From Acidobacteriota bacterium (GTDB taxonomy: Bacteria > Acidobacteriota > Terriglobia > Bryobacterales > Bryobacteraceae), in NCBI GenBank assembly GCA_025352795.1, contig JANXSF010000127.1:1-64000 (forward strand): DNA of 64,000 nt, in the 5' to 3' direction. A program made the position numbers and the translations under genes. Shown here in pieces: positions 32,861-43,151 of the stretch (the first letter of the stretch is position 1; the number at the start of each line of letters is the position of its first letter). The notes under the pieces were generated by a model. The model ran no database searches, was not told the DNA's origin, and was given only the letters and a program-made list of their open reading frames with translations.

Positions 32861-35800
32861 ATGCTTTCTCGCTTTTTCCACATCACTGCATTTGTGACGT
32901 TTTGCTTCACGCTGTCTGCTCAGACCGGATCGATTCAAGGTAGTGTCAAAGATCAATCCGAAGGCGTCATTCCTGCGGCCAAGGTAACGCTCACTAATCT
33001 TGAAACCGGTCTGCGTCGGGAAGTCACAACCAATGAATCGGGACTCTATAGTGTCCCAAGCCTGCCGGTCGGCCGCTACAAAGTGGGGGCTTCCAATAAA
33101 GGATTTTCTACGTCTGAAGTCCCCGATATCAAGCTGGACGTTGGCCAAGCCGCCCGTGTCGATTTCATATTGAAGCCTGGCACCTTGACGGAGAGTGTCA
33201 GTGTTTCAGCCACCGCAGCGCTGCTTGATTCCGAGACTTCCACCGTTGGCCAAGTGATCGATAACAAGCGAATTGTGGAGTTGCCTTTAAACGGTCGTAA
33301 TTTTCTGGAACTGGCGCGACTCACAGCAGGTGCCGCTCCAGCGCGTGGGTCCCGCCCGCAAAGTGAAGGAGTCTTCTCCGCTGGCGGGCAACACGGCTAT
33401 CAAGTACAAGTGAATATTGATGGGGTGGATAACTCGGGAACTTATTCCGGTGGCCCGGTGGGATTTGAAGCGCAAGCAGTGAAACCGTCAGTGGATGCGG
33501 TTGGTGAATTTCGCGTGGTCACCAATAACTTGTCGGCAGAATATGGCAATCGCATGGGTGGGCAGGTTTTCGTGAATATCAAATCAGGCACCAATCAAGT
33601 GCATGGTTCCGCCTATGAGTTTTTGCGCAATGCAAATTTGGATGGTACAAATTTCTTCGCCAATCGTGTTGGTGCCAAAAAACCTCCTTACAAACAGAAT
33701 CAGTTTGGTGGGACGGTGGGTGGTCCAGTCCGCAAAGACAAAACATTTTTCTTCGCTTCATTCGAAGGCACGCGAACTCGCCTGGGACGTAGTTTTACTT
33801 CAACTGTTCCTGTCTTAGAAGAACGTAACGGAGATTTCAACCGCATCCGCCCTGTCTACGATCCTGCTACCACTTTGGGAACTGCCGCCAGTTTTACGCG
33901 TCAGCCGTTTGCTGGAAACATTATTCCCAAAACTCGTTGGGACCCATTGTTTCCTAAACTGCTCAACTTGTATCCAACACCCACTGACAATTCAAAGATA
34001 GTGAATAACTATTTTTATTCGCCCAGCGAATCGAACGACGTGGATACTTACGACTTGAAAGGTGACCATAACATCAGCGATGGCAGTAGGCTTTCCGTGC
34101 GCTACAGCCGACGCAATCGCGACCGTTACGAGCCTGGTCCGCTGCCGTTGCCTGCCGATGGGGCACTGGCTACCACTACTAAGATTCGCAGCCAGAGTCT
34201 TGCCGCTGCCTACAATCTATCGCTTACTCCAACCATCGCCAATGAATTTCGGTTCGGCTTCACCAACATGCCAACCAGTTTCGATATCCCTTATGACACA
34301 GCCAATTTCGCTGATTTCGGCATTAAAGGAATTCCCAAAACCAACTTCGACGTATCGAACAACCACGGCCTTTCGCGATTCTCTCCGGGTGGGTATTCGG
34401 AATTGGGCGCACGTTCGTTTTGGCCCAATACCAATAACTTGAAGGTCTATCAATTGAACGACACACTGTTCAAAGCCTGGGGCAAACACAATACTCGTTT
34501 CGGTGCTGAATTCAAGCGCGAAAATGTGTTCCGCAATGCTGCCCGTTTCGCCCGCGGCCAGTTTGTTTTCGCCCGGGAGTTCACTGCTAATCCAGCGAAC
34601 CGAGGGGCCACCGGGGATGGACTTGCCGAGTTCATGTTGGGTTTGGCCAGTGGCGGCACCATCGGCAACGAAAATGGCGAGAACCTGTGGGTAAACAATT
34701 TCGCAACTTTTGTTCAGGACGATTGGAAGATCACTCCGCGTCTGACCTTGAATCTGGGCCTTCGTTACGACATTTTCTTTGCACCCACATTCCCCGATGG
34801 CGGTGTTTCTACATTTGACCTGGACTTTTCCCGCACTGGATCAACAGATATCCAATTGAAGCAGACAAACATTAAAGGATCATGCGGTTGCAAAAATGAT
34901 CTGAACAATCTGGCGCCCCGTGTGGGACTTGCCTACCTTTTAACAAATAAAACAGTGGTTCGTTCTGGCTTTGGTCTGATCTACGCGCAGGCAGATGCGC
35001 TGCAAACACAATGGGCTCGTGTCCAAAATCAAGCGCCGGATTTCGTTGAAATTGGCTTTGGTACCATTGACCGCATCAACCCAAGATTGACTCTTAGTGG
35101 AGGGTTCCCGGCAGTGCAACTTCCCGCAACTTCTGTGCCCGGGCCCAACTCAGTGGCGATTGATGCGCCCAACAAATTTCTTCCTGCGCAATATTCCAAC
35201 CAATGGTTTTTTGACCTGCAACGCGAACTTATTCTGGATACGCTGTTAACGGTCGGGTACAGCGGCAACAGCACTCACAAGCTGCTCACCGGCATTAACT
35301 ACAATATTCCGTTTAATATTGTTCCCTCTTCGATTCCCGTCGCCAACCTTCGGCTGTGGCCTTTCTACACAGCCGTCAATCGACAGGAACCTTTGGGCAA
35401 CTTGAGTTACAACGCGTTAATGGTCCGGCTTGAAAAACGCTTTTCTAAGGGCTTGACGTTTCTTTCCGCCTACACTTGGTCGCATGCCATTGACAATGTG
35501 GACGAAGTGGGTAACAACGATGCAGGCGCGGTCTTGAAGCCATGGGATCGCCGGTTGAATCGGGCCAACTCCCTTACCGATGTGCGCCACAATTACGTGC
35601 TCAGCACAACTTACGAATTGCCTGTTGGCAAAGGAAAACATTTCCTTGCCACTACGAATCGTCTAACAGATGCGGTCCTTGGTGGTTGGCAAGTGAGCGC
35701 AATCGTCGGCCGCACCAGTGGGCTGCCCTTTACCGTTACTACCAGCGGTGGCATTACGAATGCGGGTGGAGCGGATCGACCAAATCGACTTGGTGTGGGC

Positions 35801-36118
35801 ACTGTACCTGCCGATCAGCGGACCATTGATCGTTGGTTCGATGTAGCTGCCTTCCAGGTGCAACCCAACTACACCTACGGAAACTCTGGACGAAATATTC
35901 TCACTGGCCCAACCTTGAAAAACGCGGATTTTTCATTGGCAAAATCCTTCGCCATTATCGAACGCGTCCGTTTACAGTTCCGTGCAGAAGCCTTCAACGC
36001 CACCAATACTCCGTTTTTTGGACTACCTGGAACCAACATTAACGGCGCTGGGGCGGGACAAATCACCAGCGCCGGGGAACCACGTCGTGTTCAGTTCGCA
36101 TTGAAACTGCTGTTCTAA
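32861..36118 (+). CDS. Oar-type TonB-dependent receptor with carboxypeptidase-like regulatory domain
   Basis: A 1085-residue outer-membrane protein with the same plan as the receptor at 426: signal peptide (about 1-20, TLSAQ), regulatory Ig domain (GSIQGSVKDQSEGVIPAAKV), plug (IVELPLNGRNFLELARL and NRMGGQVFVNIKSGTNQVHGS), and a beta-barrel closing with VQFALKLLF. A short insert with two adjacent Cys-containing turns (KGSCGCKND) lies near residue 670. It precedes a run of exported propeller and oxidative enzymes, suggesting that the cluster takes up and processes one class of substrate. ATG start with no strong ribosome site. Confidence 0.92.
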   Translation: MLSRFFHITAFVTFCFTLSAQTGSIQGSVKDQSEGVIPAAKVTLTNLETGLRREVTTNESGLYSVPSLPVGRYKVGASNKGFSTSEVPDIKLDVGQAARVDFILKPGTLTESVSVSATAALLDSETSTVGQVIDNKRIVELPLNGRNFLELARLTAGAAPARGSRPQSEGVFSAGGQHGYQVQVNIDGVDNSGTYSGGPVGFEAQAVKPSVDAVGEFRVVTNNLSAEYGNRMGGQVFVNIKSGTNQVHGSAYEFLRNANLDGTNFFANRVGAKKPPYKQNQFGGTVGGPVRKDKTFFFASFEGTRTRLGRSFTSTVPVLEERNGDFNRIRPVYDPATTLGTAASFTRQPFAGNIIPKTRWDPLFPKLLNLYPTPTDNSKIVNNYFYSPSESNDVDTYDLKGDHNISDGSRLSVRYSRRNRDRYEPGPLPLPADGALATTTKIRSQSLAAAYNLSLTPTIANEFRFGFTNMPTSFDIPYDTANFADFGIKGIPKTNFDVSNNHGLSRFSPGGYSELGARSFWPNTNNLKVYQLNDTLFKAWGKHNTRFGAEFKRENVFRNAARFARGQFVFAREFTANPANRGATGDGLAEFMLGLASGGTIGNENGENLWVNNFATFVQDDWKITPRLTLNLGLRYDIFFAPTFPDGGVSTFDLDFSRTGSTDIQLKQTNIKGSCGCKNDLNNLAPRVGLAYLLTNKTVVRSGFGLIYAQADALQTQWARVQNQAPDFVEIGFGTIDRINPRLTLSGGFPAVQLPATSVPGPNSVAIDAPNKFLPAQYSNQWFFDLQRELILDTLLTVGYSGNSTHKLLTGINYNIPFNIVPSSIPVANLRLWPFYTAVNRQEPLGNLSYNALMVRLEKRFSKGLTFLSAYTWSHAIDNVDEVGNNDAGAVLKPWDRRLNRANSLTDVRHNYVLSTTYELPVGKGKHFLATTNRLTDAVLGGWQVSAIVGRTSGLPFTVTTSGGITNAGGADRPNRLGVGTVPADQRTIDRWFDVAAFQVQPNYTYGNSGRNILTGPTLKNADFSLAKSFAIIERVRLQFRAEAFNATNTPFFGLPGTNINGAGAGQITSAGEPRRVQFALKLLF

Positions 36119-36121
36119 AAA

Positions 36122-36151
36122 GGGACAAGCGAAAGAATGGCCCACTATAAT
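36122..36151 (+). promoter_or_regulatory. Probable sigma-70-type promoter for the propeller operon
   Basis: A perfect -10 hexamer, TATAAT (36146-36151), follows a partial -35, GGGACA (36122-36127), with an 18-base spacer. It lies just after the TonB receptor stop and about 60 bases before the ATG at 36211. It would allow the downstream genes to be transcribed independently of the receptor. Confidence 0.5.
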
Positions 36152-36210
36152 AGAGGATGTTCCGTAACGCTGCTGCTGGAAATGCCGTCATCTCTTATAC
36201 CTGGAAAACT

Positions 36211-38385
36211 ATGAAGAAGTTATTGTGTCTAACTATTGTTCTGACTGCTGCAATTCCGCTGCTTGCAGGCGATTGGCCCGATTGGCGCGGTCCTAAACGC
36301 GACGGTAGCTCGCCGGAAAAGAACCTGCCCAACACCTGGTCTCCCAAAGGGGAAAACCTGTTGTGGAAAGTTCCTTTTGGCGGCATCTCCGCACCAGTGG
36401 TGCATAAGGATCGGGTATATCTGTTCAATACCGAAGGCACAGGTGCCAAAATGAAAGAGCGCCTGATGGCCTTTGACGCATCCACAGGTAAGCTTGTCTG
36501 GGAAAAGAAATGGGCCATCTTTCTTTCCGATGTTCCTCCGCATCGCATGGCCTGGAGCTCTCCGTCCGTTGATCCTGAAACGGGCAATGTATTTGCCTTC
36601 GGCGGACACGGGCAACTCTGGTGCTTCACGCGTGATGGCAAAGAAGTGTGGAATCGTTCCCTTGGTGAAGAGTTTGCATGGGTAACCACACACGGTGGTC
36701 GCACTCCCGCACCGGTAATTGATGGCGATCAGGTGATGATCAGCGGCGTTACCACTGGTTGGGGTGCGCAATCCCGAGCTGCGCATCGCTTCTTCGCTTT
36801 TGATAAACGCACTGGTGAAAATATATTCGTCACTACTCCTGGTGGTCGCCCTTACGATACGACGTATTCCCCGCCGATGATTGCGGAACTGGGTGGGCAG
36901 CGGCTGTTCATTGTCGGCGGTGGCGATGGCACTGTGCATGCCGTCAAAGCGCAAACAGGTGAGCCTGTATGGAAGTTCACTATGTCTAAACGCGGCATCA
37001 ATACTGGTGTGGTTGTGAATGGGTCCACCGTCTATGTCAGCCACTCTGAAGAAAATCTGGGTACCAGTGAAATGGGCTTGCTGGCCGCTCTGGACGGCAC
37101 CTTCAAAGGTGAAATGGGCAAGGCGCAAATCAAGTGGCAATCCGTTGGATTCCAAGGTGGCGTCAGTTCACCGTTCATTGACGGAGATCGTATTATTCAA
37201 GTGGACAATGGAGCCAATGTTTTTGCTTTCGATCTGGTCACTGGTCGCCAGATTTGGAAATTCAACATGGGGACAATTCAGAAGTCTTCCGCCGTGTTCG
37301 CTGATGGCAAAATTTATGTCGGCACAGAAAATGGCAAGTTTTTCATCTTGAAGCCTCACAATGATCGTTGTGAAAAACTCAGTGAGGTCACCTTCCGCCA
37401 ACCTGCTCCCGGTCAGGAAACTGGTGAAAAAGTGATCGGCTCCGCAGCAGTTAGTGATGGCCGCGTGTTCATTGTCACCAACGAAAGTCTTTACGCCATT
37501 GGCAAGAAGAATGTTACTCCAACGGTGTATCCATCTGCGCCGAAAAAAGGTGTTGGCGACCCAGCCTACCTGCAGGTTGTTCCTGCTGAAATCATGACAG
37601 CGCCGGGGCAAACTGTAAACCTGCGCGCCCGTCTGTTTGACGCGCAAGGCAACTTTCTTCGCGAAGAAAAGCAAGTGGAGTGGAACGCAGGAACGCTGAA
37701 GGCCACAGCCGTTAACGGGAACCTGACCATTGATCCGGCTTCCCCCAGCACCGCTGGTATCATCACTGCCAAAGTAGGAAACTTAACCGGACAGGCACGG
37801 GCGCGCGTCATCGCCACGCTCCCCTGGAGTTGGAACTTTGACGACCTGAAAAATAAAGCCGTTCCACCAGAATGGATCAACTGCAATACCAAGTTTGAAA
37901 CTCGTCCTGAAGAGGGTGGCAACGTGCTGGTGAAGTTGGCGGATAACCCCGCCACCAAGCGCGCTCGGGCATTCTTCGGACCCGTAGACATGCACGATTA
38001 CACAGTGGAGGCGCAAACCCGCTTTGCGCAAAAGCGTCGTCAGATGGGTGATGCCGGGCTTGTCGCTCAGCGCTATAATTTGGTGCTGTTTGGCAATCAG
38101 GATAAGGTGGAACTGCAATCCTGGCAGCCGGAAACACAGCGAACCACCAGCGCCCCTTTCAAAGCCACATGGGACGTTTGGTACAAAATGAAACTTCGAG
38201 TGGAATCCCTGGGCGGAACCAAAGTTCGTGCTCAGGGCAAAGTGTGGGCCGCCACTGACCCCGAACCTGCTGACTGGACGGTGGAACGAATTGACGACGA
38301 TGGAAACCTGATCGGCGCTCCAGGCATTTATGCCGACGCACCCTTTGAAGTATTTTTCGATAACCTGAAGGTGACCAAGAACTAA
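36211..38385 (+). CDS. Exported PQQ-type beta-propeller protein
   Basis: A 724-residue protein with a signal peptide (MKKLLCLTIVLTAAIPLLAG), then DWPDWRGPKRDG, the typical opening of PQQ-like repeat proteins in Acidobacteria and planctomycetes. Several PQQ_2 blades follow (AFDASTGKLVWEKKW, AFDLVTGRQIWKFN), then an Ig-like stretch (about 455-540) and a concanavalin-like C-terminal domain (about 545-724). No calcium/PQQ-ligand set of true quinoprotein dehydrogenases is clear, so it may be a binding protein. The ATG at 36211 gives a proper signal peptide. The stop overlaps the next start (TAATG). Confidence 0.82.
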   Translation: MKKLLCLTIVLTAAIPLLAGDWPDWRGPKRDGSSPEKNLPNTWSPKGENLLWKVPFGGISAPVVHKDRVYLFNTEGTGAKMKERLMAFDASTGKLVWEKKWAIFLSDVPPHRMAWSSPSVDPETGNVFAFGGHGQLWCFTRDGKEVWNRSLGEEFAWVTTHGGRTPAPVIDGDQVMISGVTTGWGAQSRAAHRFFAFDKRTGENIFVTTPGGRPYDTTYSPPMIAELGGQRLFIVGGGDGTVHAVKAQTGEPVWKFTMSKRGINTGVVVNGSTVYVSHSEENLGTSEMGLLAALDGTFKGEMGKAQIKWQSVGFQGGVSSPFIDGDRIIQVDNGANVFAFDLVTGRQIWKFNMGTIQKSSAVFADGKIYVGTENGKFFILKPHNDRCEKLSEVTFRQPAPGQETGEKVIGSAAVSDGRVFIVTNESLYAIGKKNVTPTVYPSAPKKGVGDPAYLQVVPAEIMTAPGQTVNLRARLFDAQGNFLREEKQVEWNAGTLKATAVNGNLTIDPASPSTAGIITAKVGNLTGQARARVIATLPWSWNFDDLKNKAVPPEWINCNTKFETRPEEGGNVLVKLADNPATKRARAFFGPVDMHDYTVEAQTRFAQKRRQMGDAGLVAQRYNLVLFGNQDKVELQSWQPETQRTTSAPFKATWDVWYKMKLRVESLGGTKVRAQGKVWAATDPEPADWTVERIDDDGNLIGAPGIYADAPFEVFFDNLKVTKN

Positions 38386-39746
38386 TGACCAATAAAATTG
38401 CTCAGCTCCTTTGCTTTGCCGTCAGCATTCACGGCTTGTTCGCTTCCGATCCAGCGAAAGATTGGCCCATGTGGGGTGGCACCAACGACCGCAACATGGT
38501 CAGCTCCATGAAAGGTGCTCCCATCACCTGGGACCTCACTAAGAAAATCAACACGAAGTGGATGGCGACCCTTGGTTCGCAAACCTACGGCAATCCCGTT
38601 GTTTCCGATGGCGTTGTTTTAGTCGGCACCAATAACGAAGGATTGCGCAATCCCAAAGAAGGTGGCGACCGCGGCGTAGTGATGGCCTTCGATGAAAAGA
38701 CAGGCGCATTTTTGTGGCAAATTACTCATGAAAAGGTAGCCAGCGGTCGTGTGAACGATTGGCCCTATCAAGGTGTCTGTTCATCACCAGCCGTTGAAAA
38801 TGGCATTGTTTATTACGTTTCCAATCGTGGAGAAATTGTTGCAGCCACTCTCAAAGAGGGCAAGATTATTTGGAAGTTCGACATGATGGAAGAAGTGGGC
38901 GCATTCCCTCACAACATGTCCAACAGTTCGCCGGCCATTTATGGGGATCTGCTTTTCGTTTCCACTTCTAACGGGCAGGATGAAACTCATGTGAATGTTC
39001 CCTCACCGAAGGCGCCATCCACTATCGCAGTGAATAAGAAGACCGGCAAGTTAGTCTGGGAAGCGAATCAGGTGGGCGATAAAATTCTGCACGGTCAGTG
39101 GTCTTCCCCTGCCGTTGCCAAAATCGGCGATGTGGTGCAGATGATCATCGGTCAAGGCGATGGTAAGACTCGCAGCTATGAGGCTCTTACCGGCAAACTG
39201 CTGTGGGAGTTTGACCTGAATCCCAAAGAATCCGTCTGGCCCAAAACACGGAACGAAGTAATTGCCACTCCCATCATCATTGGCAATGTGGTGTATCAAG
39301 CCAATGGCCAGGATCCGGAACATGGTGAAGGCGTTGGCCATCTCTACGCCATTGACGCAACCAAGCGCGGTGACATTACGCAGACCGGTCGTCTGTGGCA
39401 TTACGATAAAATCCGCCGCTCCATATCAACAGGTGCCTACTACAACGGCCTGCTGTTCTATGCTGATTTCTCTGGTTTTCTGCATTGCCTGGATGCCAAA
39501 ACTGGAACGGCTTACTGGACTTACGACATGCTGGCTGCCGTTTGGGGCTCTCCTATTGTGATTGACGGCAAAGTATATCTGGGCGATGAAGATGGCGACG
39601 TAGTCGTCCTGGAAGCATCCAAAACCAAAAAGTTAATTGCGGAATCCAGCCTCGGTAGCTCTGTCTATGCAACTCCCGTTCCTGCCAACGGGGCCATCTT
39701 TATTGCTAACCGGAATCAACTGTGGGCACTCGAAAACAAAAAATAA
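38385..39746 (+). CDS. Exported PQQ-type beta-propeller protein, shorter paralogue
   Basis: A 453-residue protein with a signal peptide (about 1-21, ending GLFAS), then KDWPMWGGTNDRN and seven or so PQQ-like blades (AFDEKTGAFLWQI, AVNKKTGKLVWEANQ, ALTGKLLWEFD, CLDAKTGTAYWTYD). It starts within the stop codon of the larger paralogue and its end overlaps the amidohydrolase by 25 bases, so all are likely made from one message. Catalysis cannot be shown. Two tandem propellers of different size suggest a complex at the periplasmic side. Confidence 0.82.
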   Translation: MTNKIAQLLCFAVSIHGLFASDPAKDWPMWGGTNDRNMVSSMKGAPITWDLTKKINTKWMATLGSQTYGNPVVSDGVVLVGTNNEGLRNPKEGGDRGVVMAFDEKTGAFLWQITHEKVASGRVNDWPYQGVCSSPAVENGIVYYVSNRGEIVAATLKEGKIIWKFDMMEEVGAFPHNMSNSSPAIYGDLLFVSTSNGQDETHVNVPSPKAPSTIAVNKKTGKLVWEANQVGDKILHGQWSSPAVAKIGDVVQMIIGQGDGKTRSYEALTGKLLWEFDLNPKESVWPKTRNEVIATPIIIGNVVYQANGQDPEHGEGVGHLYAIDATKRGDITQTGRLWHYDKIRRSISTGAYYNGLLFYADFSGFLHCLDAKTGTAYWTYDMLAAVWGSPIVIDGKVYLGDEDGDVVVLEASKTKKLIAESSLGSSVYATPVPANGAIFIANRNQLWALENKK

Positions 39747-41167
39747 TCACCAGCCTGTTATTCGGGCTCAGCATCGCAACTGTATCTGCACAAACCGCTC
39801 CACGCCATGCTGTCAGGCCGGAGCGGTTTCTGATTCAACATGCCCTTCTAATTGAAGGCAACGGTACGCCCACATCAGGCCCGGTCGATATTCTGATTGA
39901 AAACGGCGTCATCACGCGCATCGGCAATATTCAAGCCACAGCGAATGACACCCTGATTGATGCGGCAAAGCGTTACGTGATTCCAGGCTTGGTAAATCTG
40001 CACGGCCACCTGCATCATGAACGCGGTGGCATGCCCATGGATCGCGATTACGTGTTGAAGCTGTGGCTAGCCTGCGGCATCACAACAGTCCGCAACGTTG
40101 GCGATAGCGATACCCCAGCTACTTTGGCCATCCGCGACGATCCCAAACACATCGCCCCTCGCCTCTTTGTCTACCCTATGCTTGGCCGCCCCGCCACCCC
40201 TGATGCCGCCCGTGCCCGTGTCCGGCAATTCAAAGAACAAGGTGCCGATGGCGTCAAGTTCATGGGACTGCATCGCGACATTATGGAAGCTGCACTCGAT
40301 GAGGCGCATCTGCAAGGTCTGCCCGTAGCTCATCATGTCGGCGTGGAAGAAACCAATGCCTGGGACGATATCAAATTCAAGACTCGCACCATTGAACATT
40401 GGTACGGCATCCCAGACGCTGCTTTGGACGAAGGTGTCCAACGATTCCCAGCCAATTACAACTATCAAAACGAGGCCGACCGTTTTCGTTATGCCGGTCA
40501 CCTGTGGCGCGAAGTGAATTGGGAAAAGCTGGGTAAAGTGTTCGACGGCATGATTGCAGCCGGTGTTGCCTGGGACCCTACACTTACCATCTACGAGGCT
40601 TCACGCGATAAACAGCGTGCTCAAAATCAACCATGGTTCAAAGAATATCTCCATCCGGCATTGGAAGCTTTCTTTCGTCCAAACTTAGAAAATCATGGTT
40701 CCTACTTCATCAATTGGACTTCCACCGACGAAACATTCTGGAAGGAAAACTATCGCCTTTGGATGAAAGCTGTCCGCGAATTTGGAAGTCGTGGCGGGCT
40801 CATCGGCATTGGTGAAGATGCCGGATATATCTATCAGATGTACGGCTTCGGTTATTTGCGCAATCTTGAGTTGCATCAGGAAGCAGGATTTCCGCCCATC
40901 AAGATCATTGAACAAGCCACTCTAAACGGTGCCAGAATCCTCGGGCAGGAAAAGAAATTCGGACGCGTCAGAGCAGGTTGGTCGGCTGATCTTCTCATCG
41001 TCAACGGCAACCCGCTGGAAGATTTCAAGGTCCTTTACCCGACCCATGGCAATGGCGGCATTGAATGGACCATCAAGCAGGGCATCCCCTATCATGTGCC
41101 CACGTTGATGCGCGAAGTGAAACAGATGGTGGATGTGGCCAAGGCCAAGGCAGCGCAGAGTAAGTGA
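39722..41167 (+). CDS. Exported amidohydrolase-family metal hydrolase
   Basis: A 481-residue amidohydrolase (imidazolonepropionase/prolidase-like). It has a signal peptide (about 1-23, ending TVSAQ), the metal motif VIPGLVNLHGHLHHER (HxH), a Lys in GADGVKFMG, His in PVAHHVGVEE and RTIEHWYG, and Asp in GIGEDAGYIY. Related exported enzymes cleave cyclic amides or dipeptides. The substrate is unknown. It starts at GTG 39722 inside the preceding gene and ends in a GTGA overlap with the alcohol dehydrogenase. Confidence 0.83.
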   Translation: MGTRKQKIITSLLFGLSIATVSAQTAPRHAVRPERFLIQHALLIEGNGTPTSGPVDILIENGVITRIGNIQATANDTLIDAAKRYVIPGLVNLHGHLHHERGGMPMDRDYVLKLWLACGITTVRNVGDSDTPATLAIRDDPKHIAPRLFVYPMLGRPATPDAARARVRQFKEQGADGVKFMGLHRDIMEAALDEAHLQGLPVAHHVGVEETNAWDDIKFKTRTIEHWYGIPDAALDEGVQRFPANYNYQNEADRFRYAGHLWREVNWEKLGKVFDGMIAAGVAWDPTLTIYEASRDKQRAQNQPWFKEYLHPALEAFFRPNLENHGSYFINWTSTDETFWKENYRLWMKAVREFGSRGGLIGIGEDAGYIYQMYGFGYLRNLELHQEAGFPPIKIIEQATLNGARILGQEKKFGRVRAGWSADLLIVNGNPLEDFKVLYPTHGNGGIEWTIKQGIPYHVPTLMREVKQMVDVAKAKAAQSK

Positions 41168-42264
41168 CTCTCGCATCTTTCGATTTCAAGCTTCACCCGA
41201 GACTTGTATTCGGACTGGGTGAAATCAAACAGCTTGGGGATTTAGCCAAGGGCTTGGGCTTTACAAAAACTTTGCTGGTGGCCGATAGCGGTTTGGTCAA
41301 AGCAGGGCATGTAGCCCAAGCTACTACACTGCTGGAAGCATCGGGAATCGTGGTCACGCATTTTCAGGACTTCAGTGAAAATCCTGATACCAACATGGTG
41401 GAGCATGGTCGCCAAGTTGCTGCGAAGTCACATGTGGATTCCATCATCGGCCTGGGCGGCGGCAGTTCGCTCGATTGTGCCAAGGCCATCAACTTCGTCC
41501 ATTGCGGTGGCGGCAACATGCGTGATTACTGGGGTCACAACAAAGCCACCCATCCGCTGCTGCCGATGATCGGCGTTCCCTGCACCACCGGAACCGGCAG
41601 CGAAGCGCAAACGTATGCGCTTATCTCCGATGCGGAAACGCACATCAAAATGGCTTGCGGAGATGACAGGGCGGCCTTTCGGATCGCATTGCTTGATCCA
41701 GAACTTGCCGTGTCTCAACCGCATTCAGTCCGTGCCACCGCTGGTTACGATGCAATTTCCCACGCGGTAGAAACTTTCGTCACGACGAAACGCAATGCTG
41801 TCAGCGATGCATTTTCCCGTCAATCCTGGCGTCTGCTATCGCGCGCATTTCCCAAATTGATTCTAGAACCAGGGAACATGGAAGCCGTCGGCGAAATGCA
41901 ATTGGGTGCATGGTTCGCTGGCTGCGCGATTGAGGCATCCATGTTGGGAGCCACGCACGCTACGGCCAACCCCTTGACCGCACGTTATGGCACAGCTCAC
42001 GGTGCCGCCATTGCGGTGATGCTCCCTCATGTTGTGGAATGGAATCAACTGCGCCAGTACGAACAGTTAGCACCGCACCTGTCCCAACACTTGGCAGATT
42101 TGGCAATGTTAGCAGGCCTTCCAGGCTCTCTGAAGGAATTGAACGTCCCCAGTGAAGACCTGCCACTTCTAGCCCAAGCCGCCGCCGAACAATGGACAGG
42201 CCGCTTCAATCCACGAACCTTCGATGCCGCCGCAGCTCTGGCACTTTACCAACGCGCCTATTAA
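41164..42264 (+). CDS. Iron-containing alcohol dehydrogenase
   Basis: A 366-residue type III alcohol dehydrogenase. The NAD site has GGGSSLDCAKA, and TTGTGSEAQTYALI follows. Metal ligands are recognisable: Asp and His in AGYDAISHAVE, His in ATHATAN and His in TAHGAAIAV, spaced as in FucO. The extra His of FucO (HxxxH) is Asn here. It is cytosolic, with no signal peptide, and would oxidise an alcohol or reduce an aldehyde. It is translationally coupled to the exported amidohydrolase (GTGA). Confidence 0.88.
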   Translation: MTLASFDFKLHPRLVFGLGEIKQLGDLAKGLGFTKTLLVADSGLVKAGHVAQATTLLEASGIVVTHFQDFSENPDTNMVEHGRQVAAKSHVDSIIGLGGGSSLDCAKAINFVHCGGGNMRDYWGHNKATHPLLPMIGVPCTTGTGSEAQTYALISDAETHIKMACGDDRAAFRIALLDPELAVSQPHSVRATAGYDAISHAVETFVTTKRNAVSDAFSRQSWRLLSRAFPKLILEPGNMEAVGEMQLGAWFAGCAIEASMLGATHATANPLTARYGTAHGAAIAVMLPHVVEWNQLRQYEQLAPHLSQHLADLAMLAGLPGSLKELNVPSEDLPLLAQAAAEQWTGRFNPRTFDAAAALALYQRAY

Positions 42265-42296
42265 AAGTGGCACAGGCATCCCGCATAATAAAAAGT

Positions 42297-43151
42297 ATGT
42301 CCTTTTCCGGTCTGCGTGTCCTTGCTCTTGAAGCTCGTCGCGCCAATGAAATAGCTCAGCTCATCCGCATCAATGGTGGCGATCCAATTGTTGTTCCTGC
42401 CTTGCGTGAAGTACCCCTTGATGACAACAAAGAAGCCTTCGCTTTTGCCGAACGATTATTCGCCAATCAGTTCGATATGATGATTTTCCTCACCGGCGTT
42501 GGCGCGCGTGCGTTGGATTCAGTGATCTCCGCCAAGTACCCCAATGGCCCAGCTCTGCGTGACGCGTTACGCAAACTTACGGTGGTTGTCCGCGGGCCTA
42601 AGCCCATGGCTGTTCTTCGTGAATGGGAAGTTCCAGTGGCAGCTACGGCGGCTGAACCCAACACCTGGCGTGAGCTCTTAACCGCCATAGAAGGCAGACC
42701 AGAACGTCGTATTGCGATTCAGGAATATGGTCGGCCCAGCACTGAACTTTACAGCGCACTTCAGAAAAAGGGTGCGTCAATCATTGCCGTGCCCGTCTAC
42801 CAATGGGCCATGCCGGAAGATTTGGAACCGTTACGATTCACCATTCGCAGTCTGATCAGTGGAGAGTACGATGTGCTGGTCATCACCACCGGCCTGCAGG
42901 TCACGCATCTAATGCAAATCGCCAGGCAGCAAGGCGTGGAAACACAGGTTCGCTCAGCGCTGGGTCGCATTGTGGTTGCATCCATCGGGCCCTCCTCAAC
43001 GGAAACAATGCAAGAACATGGCATCACTCCTGATATGATGCCTACTCACCCTAAGATGGGATTTCTTATCAAAGAGGCTGCTGAGCAGGCTCCTGGAATT
43101 CTGGAAAGGAAGAGTGTTCATGACAACCACCCGACGAAACGCATTACGTAA
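42297..43151 (+). CDS. hemD: Uroporphyrinogen-III synthase
   Basis: A 284-residue HemD-fold protein that cyclises hydroxymethylbilane to uroporphyrinogen III for haem synthesis. The two-lobe pattern is visible: FSGLRVLALEARRANEIAQL at the start, DMMIFLTGVGARAL, then DVLVITTGLQVTHLMQIA and VASIGPSSTETMQEHGI near the end. Sequence identity in this family is low, so the assignment rests on pattern. The ATG at 42297 is preferred to an extension from 42192 that reads through the dehydrogenase gene. Its 3' end overlaps the next gene by 32 bases. No other hem gene is near. Confidence 0.83.
   Translation: MSFSGLRVLALEARRANEIAQLIRINGGDPIVVPALREVPLDDNKEAFAFAERLFANQFDMMIFLTGVGARALDSVISAKYPNGPALRDALRKLTVVVRGPKPMAVLREWEVPVAATAAEPNTWRELLTAIEGRPERRIAIQEYGRPSTELYSALQKKGASIIAVPVYQWAMPEDLEPLRFTIRSLISGEYDVLVITTGLQVTHLMQIARQQGVETQVRSALGRIVVASIGPSSTETMQEHGITPDMMPTHPKMGFLIKEAAEQAPGILERKSVHDNHPTKRIT

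Noticed and set aside
36229-37155. 308-codon antisense frame in the PQQ-propeller gene
   Set aside because: Long, but its composition is that of a reversed propeller gene, with no domain, no promoter and no ribosome site.
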